Part shown: positions 9,757 to 18,314 of the stretch, piece by piece
How positions within the stretch are numbered: the first letter of the stretch is position 1
How the letters are laid out: each line of letters begins with the position of its first letter
Source of the DNA: Achromobacter pestifer
GTDB lineage: Bacteria; Pseudomonadota; Gammaproteobacteria; Burkholderiales; Burkholderiaceae_B
Assembly (NCBI RefSeq): GCF_902859625.1
Contig: NZ_CADIJX010000004.1
Span: forward strand, 186,001 to 250,000
Length of the DNA: 64,000 nt
Direction of reading: 5' to 3'
Translations under genes and position numbers: made by a program
Notes under the pieces: generated by a model
Seen by the model: only the letters and a program-made list of their open reading frames with translations
Told to the model about the DNA's origin: nothing
Database searches by the model: none

Positions 9757-10787
9757 GATGTCAGGCCCGAGAGCAGATGCGGAGAAGGCGGAGACTCCGC
9801 TTGATTGAGCAAACAGCTCCAGTGGCGCTTTTCAAACACGTCATCGCCCAGGCGGCTGCCCGGCGACAAGTTGTAGACCTTGACGCCACGCGCGCTCAGC
9901 AGCCGGCTGGCTTGCCGGAACGCGGGTTCAATATGGCTTGCGAATTGGCGGTCCAGCGCAGTGGGAAGCTGCGCATCCGCACTTTCGTAGAAACGGGGTC
10001 CGGCGGTGGCCGTCAGGTCCAGTCCGTGCAGGTACAGCGTGCGGGCCCCCATCCAGGTCAGCAGCTGCAACGCGGTATAGGCAACGGTGCCTCCGCCAAA
10101 CAGACCGCGCGCGGGGTTCAGGCTGAAGCCGTGCGCGTGCTGCGGATTGCGGGCGTCGAACAGCACCAGCTCGGCGTCCCCCGCCAACTGCGCCTCAAGC
10201 TCTTCAGCACGTGCCCGTGCCTGCAAGGCGCGCTGATGCACCTCTTCAAACAGCACCAGACGGCAACGGATGTCCTGCGCGGCAAACAGGAAGGCGATCC
10301 AGCGATACACCTCGGGGGTGACGAACAGCAGCAGATCCTGCGACAGCACTTCGGCCACCAGGTCGCGCCGACGCTTGACGAAGCCGGCATCCAGCATCGC
10401 GTAATAGTCAAAGCGCAGCGAAGGGTGCTGGCGTTGCAGCGCGATCGATCCGTTGACACCCATGACGGCGCCAAGCCGGCATTGCGCGTAATCGATTTGC
10501 GCGACCGACGGGCCACTCAGGATCAGGTGCGCGTCGCCATTGATGTGGCGTGGAACGTCGTCCATCGGCAAGGTGCGCGGACCCGTGACCCCCAGGAGAT
10601 CGCAGCCCACCAGTCGCTCATCGCCATCCCGCCGTACTTTCACCAACGGCCACAGCGTCTCGTTATGCCGATAGGCTCCGGCGCGTGTATAGCGGTAAAA
10701 GTATCGGAAGCCCTTGGTCAAAGGGCGTGAGCAAAGCAAGCGGGGAACAAGGGCAACACGGGTCATGAACGGTGCCGTTGAAAGCAC
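9753..10787 (-). CDS. LPS/surface-glycan biosynthesis protein with GT42/DUF115-like Rossmann fold
   Basis: The 344-residue protein is weakly recognisable. HLILSGPSVAQIDY followed by MGVNGS resembles the GNGPSLKEID start of GT42 sialyltransferases and the GxGPS motif of DUF115 (Maf-like) proteins. GTVAYTALQLLTWMGARTLYLHGLDL resembles their later nucleotide-site region. Basic N-terminal residues precede the fold. It is coupled by a four-base overlap to a GT4 gene, so a role in capsule, O-chain or LPS core glycosylation is likely. The GTG at 10787 has TAAGG seven bases upstream; an ATG at 10766 is the alternative. No specific activity is claimed. Confidence 0.7.
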   Translation of the reverse strand: MLSTAPFMTRVALVPRLLCSRPLTKGFRYFYRYTRAGAYRHNETLWPLVKVRRDGDERLVGCDLLGVTGPRTLPMDDVPRHINGDAHLILSGPSVAQIDYAQCRLGAVMGVNGSIALQRQHPSLRFDYYAMLDAGFVKRRRDLVAEVLSQDLLLFVTPEVYRWIAFLFAAQDIRCRLVLFEEVHQRALQARARAEELEAQLAGDAELVLFDARNPQHAHGFSLNPARGLFGGGTVAYTALQLLTWMGARTLYLHGLDLTATAGPRFYESADAQLPTALDRQFASHIEPAFRQASRLLSARGVKVYNLSPGSRLGDDVFEKRHWSCLLNQAESPPSPHLLSGLTS

Positions 10788-11107
10788 GGCGAAACCTTAT
10801 GAGCGGCCGATTCTACGCAGGCAAACTGGGCAAATGCGCGTCCGAAACATTTGAGATGTAACAGCTTTGAGAGCCATCGTTCGCTCCCCAATTTCTCACA
10901 TTTCAGCGCCCCGGAACCTCACATCCCACATACCGGAATGGGTGCTGGCCGCACACCTGAAACCGCACCATTTCCGTGCATGCTTACCGGGCACCACGCA
11001 CCAAGACGCCGGGCGCGCAGGCCGCCACGCCCGTACCTTCCATTACGTTTTGAGCCAAAGCGAAAGGGCCTTGAACGTAATTTCAGCGCGGGCACGGCAC
11101 TGGCGGA
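10788..11107. other. Intergenic region without a supported gene
   Basis: This 320-base stretch lies between two minus-strand genes and should hold the promoter of the glycan pair. I see no convincing ORF; the overlapping frames lack family resemblance and a ribosome site. The one structured element is an inverted repeat ATTACGTT (11042-11049) and AACGTAAT (11074-11081) with a 24-base purine-rich spacer, close to the ureohydrolase stop. It could form a weak stem or be a protein site. Confidence 0.5.
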
Positions 11108-12154
11108 CTATGCGGCGTGACGCGCGCACATCAGGCTCAATATTTCAAACATGATCTGCGCGCCCGCGTGCGCCGTGTTCGCCGTGGCGTCATAGGCTGG
11201 CGCCACTTCCACCAAATCACCGCCGATGATGTTGATGCCGGCCAGGCCACGCAGCATCGCCTGCGCTTCCCGAACCGTCACGCCGCCAACCTCTGGCGTG
11301 CCCGTGCCCGGCGCGAATGCCGGGTCCAGGCAATCGATGTCGAACGAGACGTACACGGGCGAGTCGCCCACGATCTCGCGGGCGCGGGCGATGATGGCGG
11401 CCACACCCATGTCGGCGATGTCCTCGGCATGGATCACCGTCATGCCGGATTCATACGAGAACTCCCACAAGTATTCCGCGGCGCCGCGAATGCCGATCTG
11501 GATGGTCCGGGTCGGGTCCAGCACGCCGTCCAGCACCGCTTGCCGGAAGGGGCCGCCGTGATGAAAGCGGCTGCCGTCGAACGGGCCGCCGGTATCGCAA
11601 TGCGCGTCAAAGTGAATCAGCGCCAGCGGCTGCCGCTTTCCCAATGCCCGCAGGATCGGCAACGTGACGGAATGGTCGCCGCCGGCCGACAAGGGAATCA
11701 CGCCGGCCGCCTGGATCTTCTCGTAGGCATGCTGGATGTCCTGGTGCGATTGTTCCAGGCTGAAGCGGCTACGCATCGGCACATCGCCAATATCGGCCAC
11801 GCGCAATTCGCGGGTGGGCGTGCAGCGCAAGACATGGTTGTATGGTCCGACACGTTCGATCGCGCGCAACGCACGCGGCCCGAAGCGGCAACCGCTGCGG
11901 TTGCTTGCGCCAAGATCCATCGGCACGCCCATCAACGCCACCTGTAGATCGCCAAAGTCCGGCGCATTCCAGTCGATCTGGCGTGCCGTCGCGTCCATCA
12001 GCGTGGGCATGCCGGCGTAGGGCGCGCTGCGCGTGCCGCTGCCGTCAATGATGTTGGCCGCCACGGCGTTGAAGTGCGGATCGTGGATCGCGGCCTCGTT
12101 GTCACCGCCAAAGCGGGCACGCAACGCGGCAAGTCGTTCCGGGGTGTAGCTCAT
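11108..12154 (-). CDS. Ureohydrolase (agmatinase/guanidinobutyrase/guanidinopropionase family)
   Basis: The 348-residue binuclear-manganese hydrolase removes urea from a guanidino compound. All metal motifs are present: AGGDHSV, IHFDAHCDTG and SFDIDCLDPAFAPGTGTPE. ATG at 12154 has GGAG five bases upstream (MSYTPERL); a longer frame reaches 12175 without a better site. It lies 58 bases downstream of an SSS symporter, with a LysR gene divergent to that symporter. This arrangement resembles Pseudomonas guanidinobutyrate or guanidinopropionate utilisation loci (gbu, gpu), so a guanidino acid is a more likely substrate than agmatine. Substrate assignment is inference. Confidence 0.9.
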   Translation of the reverse strand: MSYTPERLAALRARFGGDNEAAIHDPHFNAVAANIIDGSGTRSAPYAGMPTLMDATARQIDWNAPDFGDLQVALMGVPMDLGASNRSGCRFGPRALRAIERVGPYNHVLRCTPTRELRVADIGDVPMRSRFSLEQSHQDIQHAYEKIQAAGVIPLSAGGDHSVTLPILRALGKRQPLALIHFDAHCDTGGPFDGSRFHHGGPFRQAVLDGVLDPTRTIQIGIRGAAEYLWEFSYESGMTVIHAEDIADMGVAAIIARAREIVGDSPVYVSFDIDCLDPAFAPGTGTPEVGGVTVREAQAMLRGLAGINIIGGDLVEVAPAYDATANTAHAGAQIMFEILSLMCARHAA

Positions 12155-12212
12155 GAGATCTCCTGCGGGGAACATCGGAAAGGAATGCCTGATCAGTGCT
12201 TCTTGTGCGAAC

Positions 12213-13619
12213 CTAATCGGCTTCTGGCTGTGGCAGGGCCGTGTCGCGATAGTCCGATGCGCCGGCGCGGCTCATCAGGCTGATCACGACGAAGCTCACT
12301 GCGCTTGCCGCCAATGCGGCATAGATCGGCGTGTTGGCCGCCAGGCCGTCCTTCACCATGAAGCCGATCGCGGTAAGGCAGCCCAGCAGCATGCTGGCAA
12401 TGGCGCCTGCCGTCGTGGCGCGACGCCAGTAGATGGCGCCCAGCAGCGGAATCAGCATGCCGCCAACCAACAGGTTGTAGGCGCTGGTCAACGCGCTGAG
12501 CACGTCATCGACAATCAGTGCAATGCTCAGCGCTGCCCCTCCCGCCAAGAGCGTGATCACCCGGTGGACCCGCACATCCGTGAAGGAACGCCCGCCTCGC
12601 AACGCAGGCAACAAATCCTCGGCCAGCACGGTCGACGTCGCCAGCATCGCCGCGCTGGCGGTGGACATCATCGCCGCCAGGGCCGCCGCGATCACCAGGC
12701 CGCGAATGCCATCGGGCAAGCTGGCCTGCACAATCGCCGCGAACGCATTGTTGACGTTGTCCAGGTCGGGCAGCAGTACCTTCGCCGTCATGCCGATCAG
12801 CGCGCCCACAAGCCCATAGACGATGCAGTACAACCCCGCCGCCGTGCCCGCGACCCGGGCCACGCGCTCATTGCGGGCGGTGAACACGCGCTGCCAGATC
12901 TCTTGCCCGATCAGAATGCCCAGGAAATAGATCACGAAGTACGTGACGATCGTGCTCCAGCCGATGTTGGCCACATCGAAACTGGCGGCGGGCAAGCGAG
13001 CGACAAGCTCATCCCAGCCGCCCACGCGAGCCAGACAGATCGGCAGCAGCACGAACATCAACCCGACCGTCTTGATCACGAACTGCACGATATCGGTCAG
13101 TGTCAGCGACCACATGCCGCCAACGGCGGAATACAAGGTCACGACACCGCCGCCCACCAGGATCGCTATCCAGAACGGCAAGCCGAACAGCACCTGCATC
13201 ACCGTGCCAATGGCAATGACCGAGGTCGCCGCCAGCATCAGCGCGTAGGCCATCATCACCACTGCGCTGACACGCTTGGTGCTGGCGCTGAAGCGGCGCT
13301 CCAGCACCTGCGTCACGGTGAAGATGCGCAGCTTCAGCAGGGGTTTCGCCAACACCAGGTTCAGCACGATGATGCCCAGCCCCAACGCCGCGCACAGCCA
13401 GAAGCCCGAGATGCCGTACACATAGCCCAGGCGCACCGTGCCTACCGTGCTGGCACCGCCCAGCACCGTGGCTGCCATCGTGCCCATGTACAAACCCGGC
13501 CCCAGGTTGCGCCCGGCGACCAGGAAGTCCTCGTGCGTCTTCGCCCGCCGCATGCCGTACCACCCCAGCAGCAGCATGCCCGCCATGTAAACCACGACCA
13601 CGCCTATGTCCAAGATCAT
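12213..13619 (-). CDS. Sodium:solute symporter (SSS family)
   Basis: This 468-residue protein has about thirteen hydrophobic segments and resembles SSS family members such as proline/pantothenate-type symporters. Recognisable segments include FLVAGRNLGPGLYMG near the N-terminus, GGMWSLTLTDIVQF and MMSTASAAMLATSTVLAEDL in the middle. It presumably imports the substrate of the ureohydrolase encoded directly downstream on the same strand. AGGAGG lies eight bases before the ATG. The upstream region is shared with a divergent LysR gene, so the regulator probably controls it. Confidence 0.92.
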   Translation of the reverse strand: MILDIGVVVVYMAGMLLLGWYGMRRAKTHEDFLVAGRNLGPGLYMGTMAATVLGGASTVGTVRLGYVYGISGFWLCAALGLGIIVLNLVLAKPLLKLRIFTVTQVLERRFSASTKRVSAVVMMAYALMLAATSVIAIGTVMQVLFGLPFWIAILVGGGVVTLYSAVGGMWSLTLTDIVQFVIKTVGLMFVLLPICLARVGGWDELVARLPAASFDVANIGWSTIVTYFVIYFLGILIGQEIWQRVFTARNERVARVAGTAAGLYCIVYGLVGALIGMTAKVLLPDLDNVNNAFAAIVQASLPDGIRGLVIAAALAAMMSTASAAMLATSTVLAEDLLPALRGGRSFTDVRVHRVITLLAGGAALSIALIVDDVLSALTSAYNLLVGGMLIPLLGAIYWRRATTAGAIASMLLGCLTAIGFMVKDGLAANTPIYAALAASAVSFVVISLMSRAGASDYRDTALPQPEAD

Positions 13620-13806
13620 GTCCAGGGCCTCCTCCTGCCCTTCGCCTGATAAACAACGAACTGAATAGAAGTTATTGACTTGTGCTTTGCATCCGCACTG
13701 TCTTTATGCGTTTGACGGAGACTCCGCACGCCTGTTTTCATCAGCCTGCCAGCCTTGTGGATAATAGGAATGACGGCATTTCCAATCCATATCTAGTTCG
13801 GCTTAC

Positions 13807-13830
13807 AAACATCGATATGGATCGATGTTT
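13807..13830. promoter_or_regulatory. Perfect 10-4-10 inverted repeat, probable LysR operator
   Basis: Arms AAACATCGAT (13807-13816) and ATCGATGTTT (13821-13830) flank ATGG. It lies 16 bases before the LysR ATG and within the divergent region shared with the symporter/ureohydrolase operon. A site this close to the start suits autorepression; its inner ATC...GAT ends resemble the LysR-family ATC-Nx-GAT pattern. Confidence 0.7.
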
Positions 13831-13846
13831 TATAGGTGCTAACCCT

Positions 13847-14752
13847 ATGCTCTCCCATGTTTCCGATCTTGATCTGCGGTTGATCCGCGTGTTCCTGTCC
13901 ATCGTCGATGCGGGCGGCGTATCGGCTGCCCAGGACATGCTGGGCGTTGGGCAATCCACCATCAGCAGCCAACTGGCCACGCTGGAAACCCGGCTGGACT
14001 TCAAGCTGTGCGAACGTGGCCGGGGCGGCTTCCGTCTGACAGCCAAGGGCAAGCGCTTCGAGAAGCTGGCGCGCGGCGCGCTGGCATCGCTGAATGCTTT
14101 CAGCGCCGAAGCGCGCAACATGCACCGGCAGTTGGTGGGAGATCTGACGCTAGGTCTGATCGGCAACGCCACGATGACGCACAACGTGCGCATCGGGCAT
14201 GCCATCGAACGCTTCAGGCAGCGCGATGAAGCGGTGCGGCTGTCGGTGCTGATCCGCAGCCCCCGCGAACTTGAAGAGCTGTTGCTGAAAGACGAAATGC
14301 AGGTCGCCGTGGGTTACTTCCTGCACCGCGTTCCCATGCTGGACTACACGCCGCTATTCCAGGAACGGCAGGTGGCCTACTGCGGCGCGTCGCACCCGCT
14401 GGCACGACGGGCAGGCCACGTGTCGGTGGAAGACGTCGCGGAAGCGGACTGGACGTGGCGCACCTACCCGCTTCCCGAGGCATCGCTCACGGGACGCCCC
14501 AAACGCATCACGTCCCAGGCCGACAACATGGAAGCCGCCGCCATGCTGATTCTGTCGGGCGCGCACCTGGGCTATTTGCCCGAGCACTATGCGGCGCCCT
14601 ACGTGGCGGCGGGCCTGCTGCACCCCCTGAACGCCGCGATCTTCCACTATGACGTCGACATCAGCATGGTGGCCAAGAAGCGGCCGTATCTGGACGACAT
14701 CACCGTTGCCTTCCTGGAAGATATCCGTGCCGCGCTGGGCATCACCCCCTAG
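13847..14752 (+). CDS. LysR-family regulator of the ureohydrolase/symporter operon
   Basis: The 301-residue protein has an N-terminal LysR helix-turn-helix (DLRLIRVFLSIVDAGGVSAAQ... STISSQLATLETRL) and a C-terminal periplasmic-binding-like effector domain (from about residue 92). The frame is open back to 13682, but the conserved domain begins at the ATG at 13847. The upstream codons also overlap a palindromic operator, so the shorter start is preferred. Divergent placement predicts control of the neighbouring symporter/ureohydrolase genes. The effector could be the guanidino substrate or its product; this is inference. Confidence 0.88.
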   Translation: MLSHVSDLDLRLIRVFLSIVDAGGVSAAQDMLGVGQSTISSQLATLETRLDFKLCERGRGGFRLTAKGKRFEKLARGALASLNAFSAEARNMHRQLVGDLTLGLIGNATMTHNVRIGHAIERFRQRDEAVRLSVLIRSPRELEELLLKDEMQVAVGYFLHRVPMLDYTPLFQERQVAYCGASHPLARRAGHVSVEDVAEADWTWRTYPLPEASLTGRPKRITSQADNMEAAAMLILSGAHLGYLPEHYAAPYVAAGLLHPLNAAIFHYDVDISMVAKKRPYLDDITVAFLEDIRAALGITP

Positions 14753-14767
14753 GCTGGGCGCGCTGCG

Positions 14768-15601
14768 TCAGGCGGCATCGCGGGGCCACAACACCGGAAA
14801 CAGCGGATGCTCCAGCGGTGCCCCTGCCGGCAAGACATCGGCCAAGCCTGGAAACTCGGGCGAGGTGCGCCACTGGCGCGGGGCATGCCGCATGTCTTCG
14901 CCCAGGAAGCGCAGCGAAAATGCGCGCCGACGCCGGTTGCCGCCCACGCCCCCGGCGGCGTGCAGGGTCAGCATGTGGAAGAACACCGCATCGCCGGGTT
15001 GCAATTCCCATCCCCGGATGGTCCACGCCGAACGATCTGCTTCGATATCCGGCAGGTCCGCCAGACTGCCCTCGGGGAACCAGCGCGCCTGGTTATCCAG
15101 GAACGTGCGTGGCATCAGCCAGGGTCCAAGATGCGATCCCGCCACAAACTCCAGCGTGGAGGCGCGGTCCACTGGGTCCACCGGCATCCACATGCTGCAA
15201 TTCTGACGGCCTTCAACGTTGTAATAGGGCTGATCCTGATGCCACGGCGTGGGCTGGCGCGTGTTGGGCTCTTTTACCAGCAGATGGTCGTGATACAGGC
15301 GCGCGCTGGAACACCCCATCAATTGCGCGGCCACCGACCCGACGCGACTGTCGAAGATGAAACGACGATAGTCGTCGTTCTCGGTCCAGTTGCAGAAATC
15401 CTCGAAGAACCAGCCGGGATCGTCCGCAGCGCTGGCGACCTTGGCACGCGGACTGGGAACCGCCAGGTTGGATTCGATGCCGCGCGTCAACAGCGCAACC
15501 TCGTCAGGCGTGAACAGCTGACGCACGCAGATGGCGCCTTCTTGCTGGAAGGCCTGGATCGTCAAGGCGGGAAGCTTGAATTCATGATGATTGGACAACA
15601 T
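14768..15601 (-). CDS. Phytanoyl-CoA dioxygenase (PhyH) family protein
   Basis: This 277-residue protein fits the Fe(II)/2-oxoglutarate dioxygenase fold of the PhyH family. The iron facial triad is visible as HQD (His121, Asp123 in PWHQDQPYY) and a distal His at about 214 (LTLHAAGG). An Arg-rich segment (NRRRRAFSLR) follows that could bind 2-oxoglutarate. The ATG at 15601 has GGAGG seven bases upstream. It lies 17 bases after an amino-acid permease gene on the same strand, so the substrate may be the imported amino acid or a derivative. Bacterial relatives hydroxylate ectoine, proline or other small molecules; which applies here is unknown. Confidence 0.87.
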   Translation of the reverse strand: MLSNHHEFKLPALTIQAFQQEGAICVRQLFTPDEVALLTRGIESNLAVPSPRAKVASAADDPGWFFEDFCNWTENDDYRRFIFDSRVGSVAAQLMGCSSARLYHDHLLVKEPNTRQPTPWHQDQPYYNVEGRQNCSMWMPVDPVDRASTLEFVAGSHLGPWLMPRTFLDNQARWFPEGSLADLPDIEADRSAWTIRGWELQPGDAVFFHMLTLHAAGGVGGNRRRRAFSLRFLGEDMRHAPRQWRTSPEFPGLADVLPAGAPLEHPLFPVLWPRDAA

Positions 15602-15618
15602 GGGTTCCTCCTGAAGAA

Positions 15619-17022
15619 TCATGGGGATTGGGAGACCACCGGAGCGCCGCCGGGGCGATTCGGCCGCACCCACAACCAGTACGCCACGGTCAGCACGGCC
15701 AGCCAGCCGGCGCCGACGTATAACGCCAGGCGGGTGTCCGGAAACACGCCCAGCACGACAAAGATGAACAACATGAAGACAATCGCGAAGATCTGCCCCC
15801 AAGGCCAGAACGGTACGGGGAAATGCAATGCGGCGGCCCCTTGGCGGCCTAGCTCGCGGCGCATGGCGACCTGCGACAACAAGATCATCAGCCACACCCA
15901 CACAACCGAAAACGTCACCATTGACGCGAAGGTCATGAATAGCTTGTCAGGCAGCAGGTAGTTCAACACGACGCCGCCCAACAAGGCCACGCCCATCACC
16001 AATACCGTCATCCACGGCACGCCAAAGCGTGACAGCCGCGAGAACACCATCGGCGCCTGACCGTTGGCGGCCATGCCGTACAACATGCGTCCGGTGGAAA
16101 AGATGTCGCTGTTGATGGCGGAGACGATGGCGGATATCACCACCAGGTTCAGCACCGAGGCCGCAGACCCCAGCCCCAGTGAGCTGAAAATCTGCACAAA
16201 GGGACTGCTGTCGCCATTGATGCCGGGCCACGGGAAGATGGCCATCAGGACCGTCAAGGTCAACACATAGAACAACAGGATGCGCAACGGCACTGAATTG
16301 ATGGCTTTCGGGATCATGCGCTGGGGGTCACGGGCCTCGCCCGCCGTCATGCCAATGACTTCGATGCCGCCGAACGCGAACATCACCACCGAGAACGACG
16401 CGATCGTGCCGTGCACGCCATTCGGGAAAAAGCCGCCATGCCGCCAAAGGTTGGAGAACCCGGCGCCGCCCAATGCCGTGGCGCCGCCCGGCTGAATCCC
16501 CGCCAGCAGCACGCCCAGGCCCGCCGCGATCATGGCGACGATGGCCACGACCTTCAACAGCGACAACCAGAATTCAAGTTCGCCGAATACCCGCACCGAA
16601 CACAGGTTCAAGCCACCGATCACCAGCACGATGCCCAGCACCCAGATCCAACGTGGCGTGTCCGGGAACCAGAAGCTCATGTACAGGCCGAACACGGTGA
16701 CGTCGGCCAGGCACACCATCAGCATGGAGAATGCGTAGCTCCAGCCGGTCAGAAAGCCAAGGTAGGGTCCCAGATAGCGGGTGGCGTAATGGCCGAACGA
16801 CCCAGAAACCGGCGTTCTGACCGCCATTTCGCCCAAGGCGCGCATGGTCAGGAAGATAGCGGCCCCGCCGATCAGATAGGCGAGCAACACCGATGGCCCC
16901 GCGCGTTGAATCGCGCTGGCAGACCCATAGAACAGCCCGGTGCCGATGGCCGACCCCAACGCCATGAAACGAATATGCCGCGCATTCAAGCCGCGCCGCA
17001 GGTGCGAACCATCCTGGTTCAT
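15619..17022 (-). CDS. Amino-acid permease (APC superfamily, AAT family)
   Basis: The 467-residue protein has twelve predicted membrane segments and the AAT-family N-terminus ([25 protein letters not shown] is the region, at residues 11-35). It continues with [17 protein letters not shown] in the fifth or sixth helix. Relatives include ProY and aromatic or histidine permeases, so it is a proton-driven amino-acid importer of undetermined specificity. It is the first gene of a two-gene unit with a PhyH dioxygenase and is divergent from a GTPase gene, from which it is separated by 103 bases. Confidence 0.93.
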   Translation of the reverse strand: MNQDGSHLRRGLNARHIRFMALGSAIGTGLFYGSASAIQRAGPSVLLAYLIGGAAIFLTMRALGEMAVRTPVSGSFGHYATRYLGPYLGFLTGWSYAFSMLMVCLADVTVFGLYMSFWFPDTPRWIWVLGIVLVIGGLNLCSVRVFGELEFWLSLLKVVAIVAMIAAGLGVLLAGIQPGGATALGGAGFSNLWRHGGFFPNGVHGTIASFSVVMFAFGGIEVIGMTAGEARDPQRMIPKAINSVPLRILLFYVLTLTVLMAIFPWPGINGDSSPFVQIFSSLGLGSAASVLNLVVISAIVSAINSDIFSTGRMLYGMAANGQAPMVFSRLSRFGVPWMTVLVMGVALLGGVVLNYLLPDKLFMTFASMVTFSVVWVWLMILLSQVAMRRELGRQGAAALHFPVPFWPWGQIFAIVFMLFIFVVLGVFPDTRLALYVGAGWLAVLTVAYWLWVRPNRPGGAPVVSQSP

Positions 17023-17125
17023 AGGTATCCCCGTTTATCGTTGTTGTGTACTGACGTGCATTCCAGTGCGATGGCCCCATCGGGCTATCGGGATCTTCGC
17101 CCAACCCGACCCGGAAAGAAGATCA

Positions 17126-18301
17126 ATGGCACGCAAATCAGACACTTCTGATATCGTTGCCCAATCCCCTTGGCTTTTCCGCGACTGCCCGATGAACGCC
17201 CTCCGCCCCGATTCCCCCGCCTTGCAGGACGCCATCGCTGATGCCATCAGCACGGCGACACGCGGCGCGGGCCGCGTGAACATCCTGATCGCCGGCAAAA
17301 CGGGGGTGGGCAAGAGCACGCTGATCAATGCCGTGTTCCGGGGCGAACTGGCCAAGACCGGGGCGGGCAAGCCCGTCACCCAGTCCACGCAGGCCTACAC
17401 CAAGCCCGGCCACCCGCTCACCATCATCGATACGCGCGGCCTGGAAGTAAGCGACTACGCGCGGTCGCGCCAGCAACTGGCCGACCTGATCCTGGAACGT
17501 TCCGCTTCCGATGACCAGGAGAAGCATCTACACGTGGCGTGGCTCTGCATTCAGGACAGCAGCCATCGCGTTGAAGACGCCGAGATCGAGCTATGCGACA
17601 TGCTGGCCAACGCCGGCATCCCCGTGGTGGCGGTACTGACCAAGGCGCGCAAGAACAGCCCCTTCGTCGATGAGGCGCGCAAGCTGCTGCCGCGCGCCAA
17701 AGACGTGGTGGCGGTGCGGGCGCTGCCGGAATGGATTGAAGAGCTGGACGCCGAACTGCCGCCGATGGGGCTGGATGCCCTGATCGAGGTCACGGCCGAG
17801 TACATCCCCGAGGCGCAACAGCGCGCCTACGCCAACGCGCTGTCCACGCGCAACAAGAAAGCCCTGGAAGTAAAAAAAAAGCGGGCTGAGATCGAGGTGA
17901 ACGTGGCTGCCGGCCTGGCGGCCTCCGCCGCCGCCGCCCCCATCCCGTTCTCGGATGCCTTTGCACTGGTGCCCATCCAGGTGGGCATGATCGCCAAGAT
18001 CGGCATCACTTTCGGCATGGAGCTGGACACCACCGCGATCACCACCCTGGTCACGTCCACGCTGGGCGCGTCCGCCGCCACGTTGATCGGCCGTTCCGTC
18101 GTGTCGGGCATGTTGAAGTTCATCCCGGGCGCGGGCAGCGCGATAGGCGGCACCATTGCCGCCACCACCGCTGGCGCCATCACCAAACTGCTGGGCAACG
18201 CCTACGTGGCGGTGCTGTACGACTTCTGTCAGAAGAACCCAGGCAAGGACATCGATATCGGGATGATCGCGCAGGCCTTGAAACAGCGCGTGAAGCTGTA
18301 G
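17126..18301 (+). CDS. HSR1/YcjF-type GTPase with C-terminal DUF697 domain
   Basis: The 391-residue protein has a dynamin/Era-like G domain: P-loop GKTGVGKST (57-65), DTRG (102-105) and a degenerate G4 at TKAR (172-175) instead of the usual NKxD/TKxD. A helical region with alanine-rich and hydrophobic stretches (about 250-375) matches DUF697, a membrane-associating domain. The start at 17126 follows GGAAAGAAG; longer frames run into the divergent permease. An A9 tract (17872-17880) encodes EVKKKR and could be a slippage site. The function is unknown; it may be membrane-associated GTP-dependent remodelling or stress-related. Confidence 0.85.
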   Translation: MARKSDTSDIVAQSPWLFRDCPMNALRPDSPALQDAIADAISTATRGAGRVNILIAGKTGVGKSTLINAVFRGELAKTGAGKPVTQSTQAYTKPGHPLTIIDTRGLEVSDYARSRQQLADLILERSASDDQEKHLHVAWLCIQDSSHRVEDAEIELCDMLANAGIPVVAVLTKARKNSPFVDEARKLLPRAKDVVAVRALPEWIEELDAELPPMGLDALIEVTAEYIPEAQQRAYANALSTRNKKALEVKKKRAEIEVNVAAGLAASAAAAPIPFSDAFALVPIQVGMIAKIGITFGMELDTTAITTLVTSTLGASAATLIGRSVVSGMLKFIPGAGSAIGGTIAATTAGAITKLLGNAYVAVLYDFCQKNPGKDIDIGMIAQALKQRVKL

Positions 18302-18314
18302 GACGCGACGGCGT

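Noticed and set aside
10851..11154. Two plus-strand frames of about 90 residues in the glycan/ureohydrolase gap
   Set aside because: No ribosome site, no hydrophobic or conserved pattern, and overlap with each other in different frames.
12153..13649. 498-residue plus-strand frame over the SSS symporter
   Set aside because: Its composition is Arg/His/Gln-rich shadow sequence; the symporter on the other strand has clear family features.
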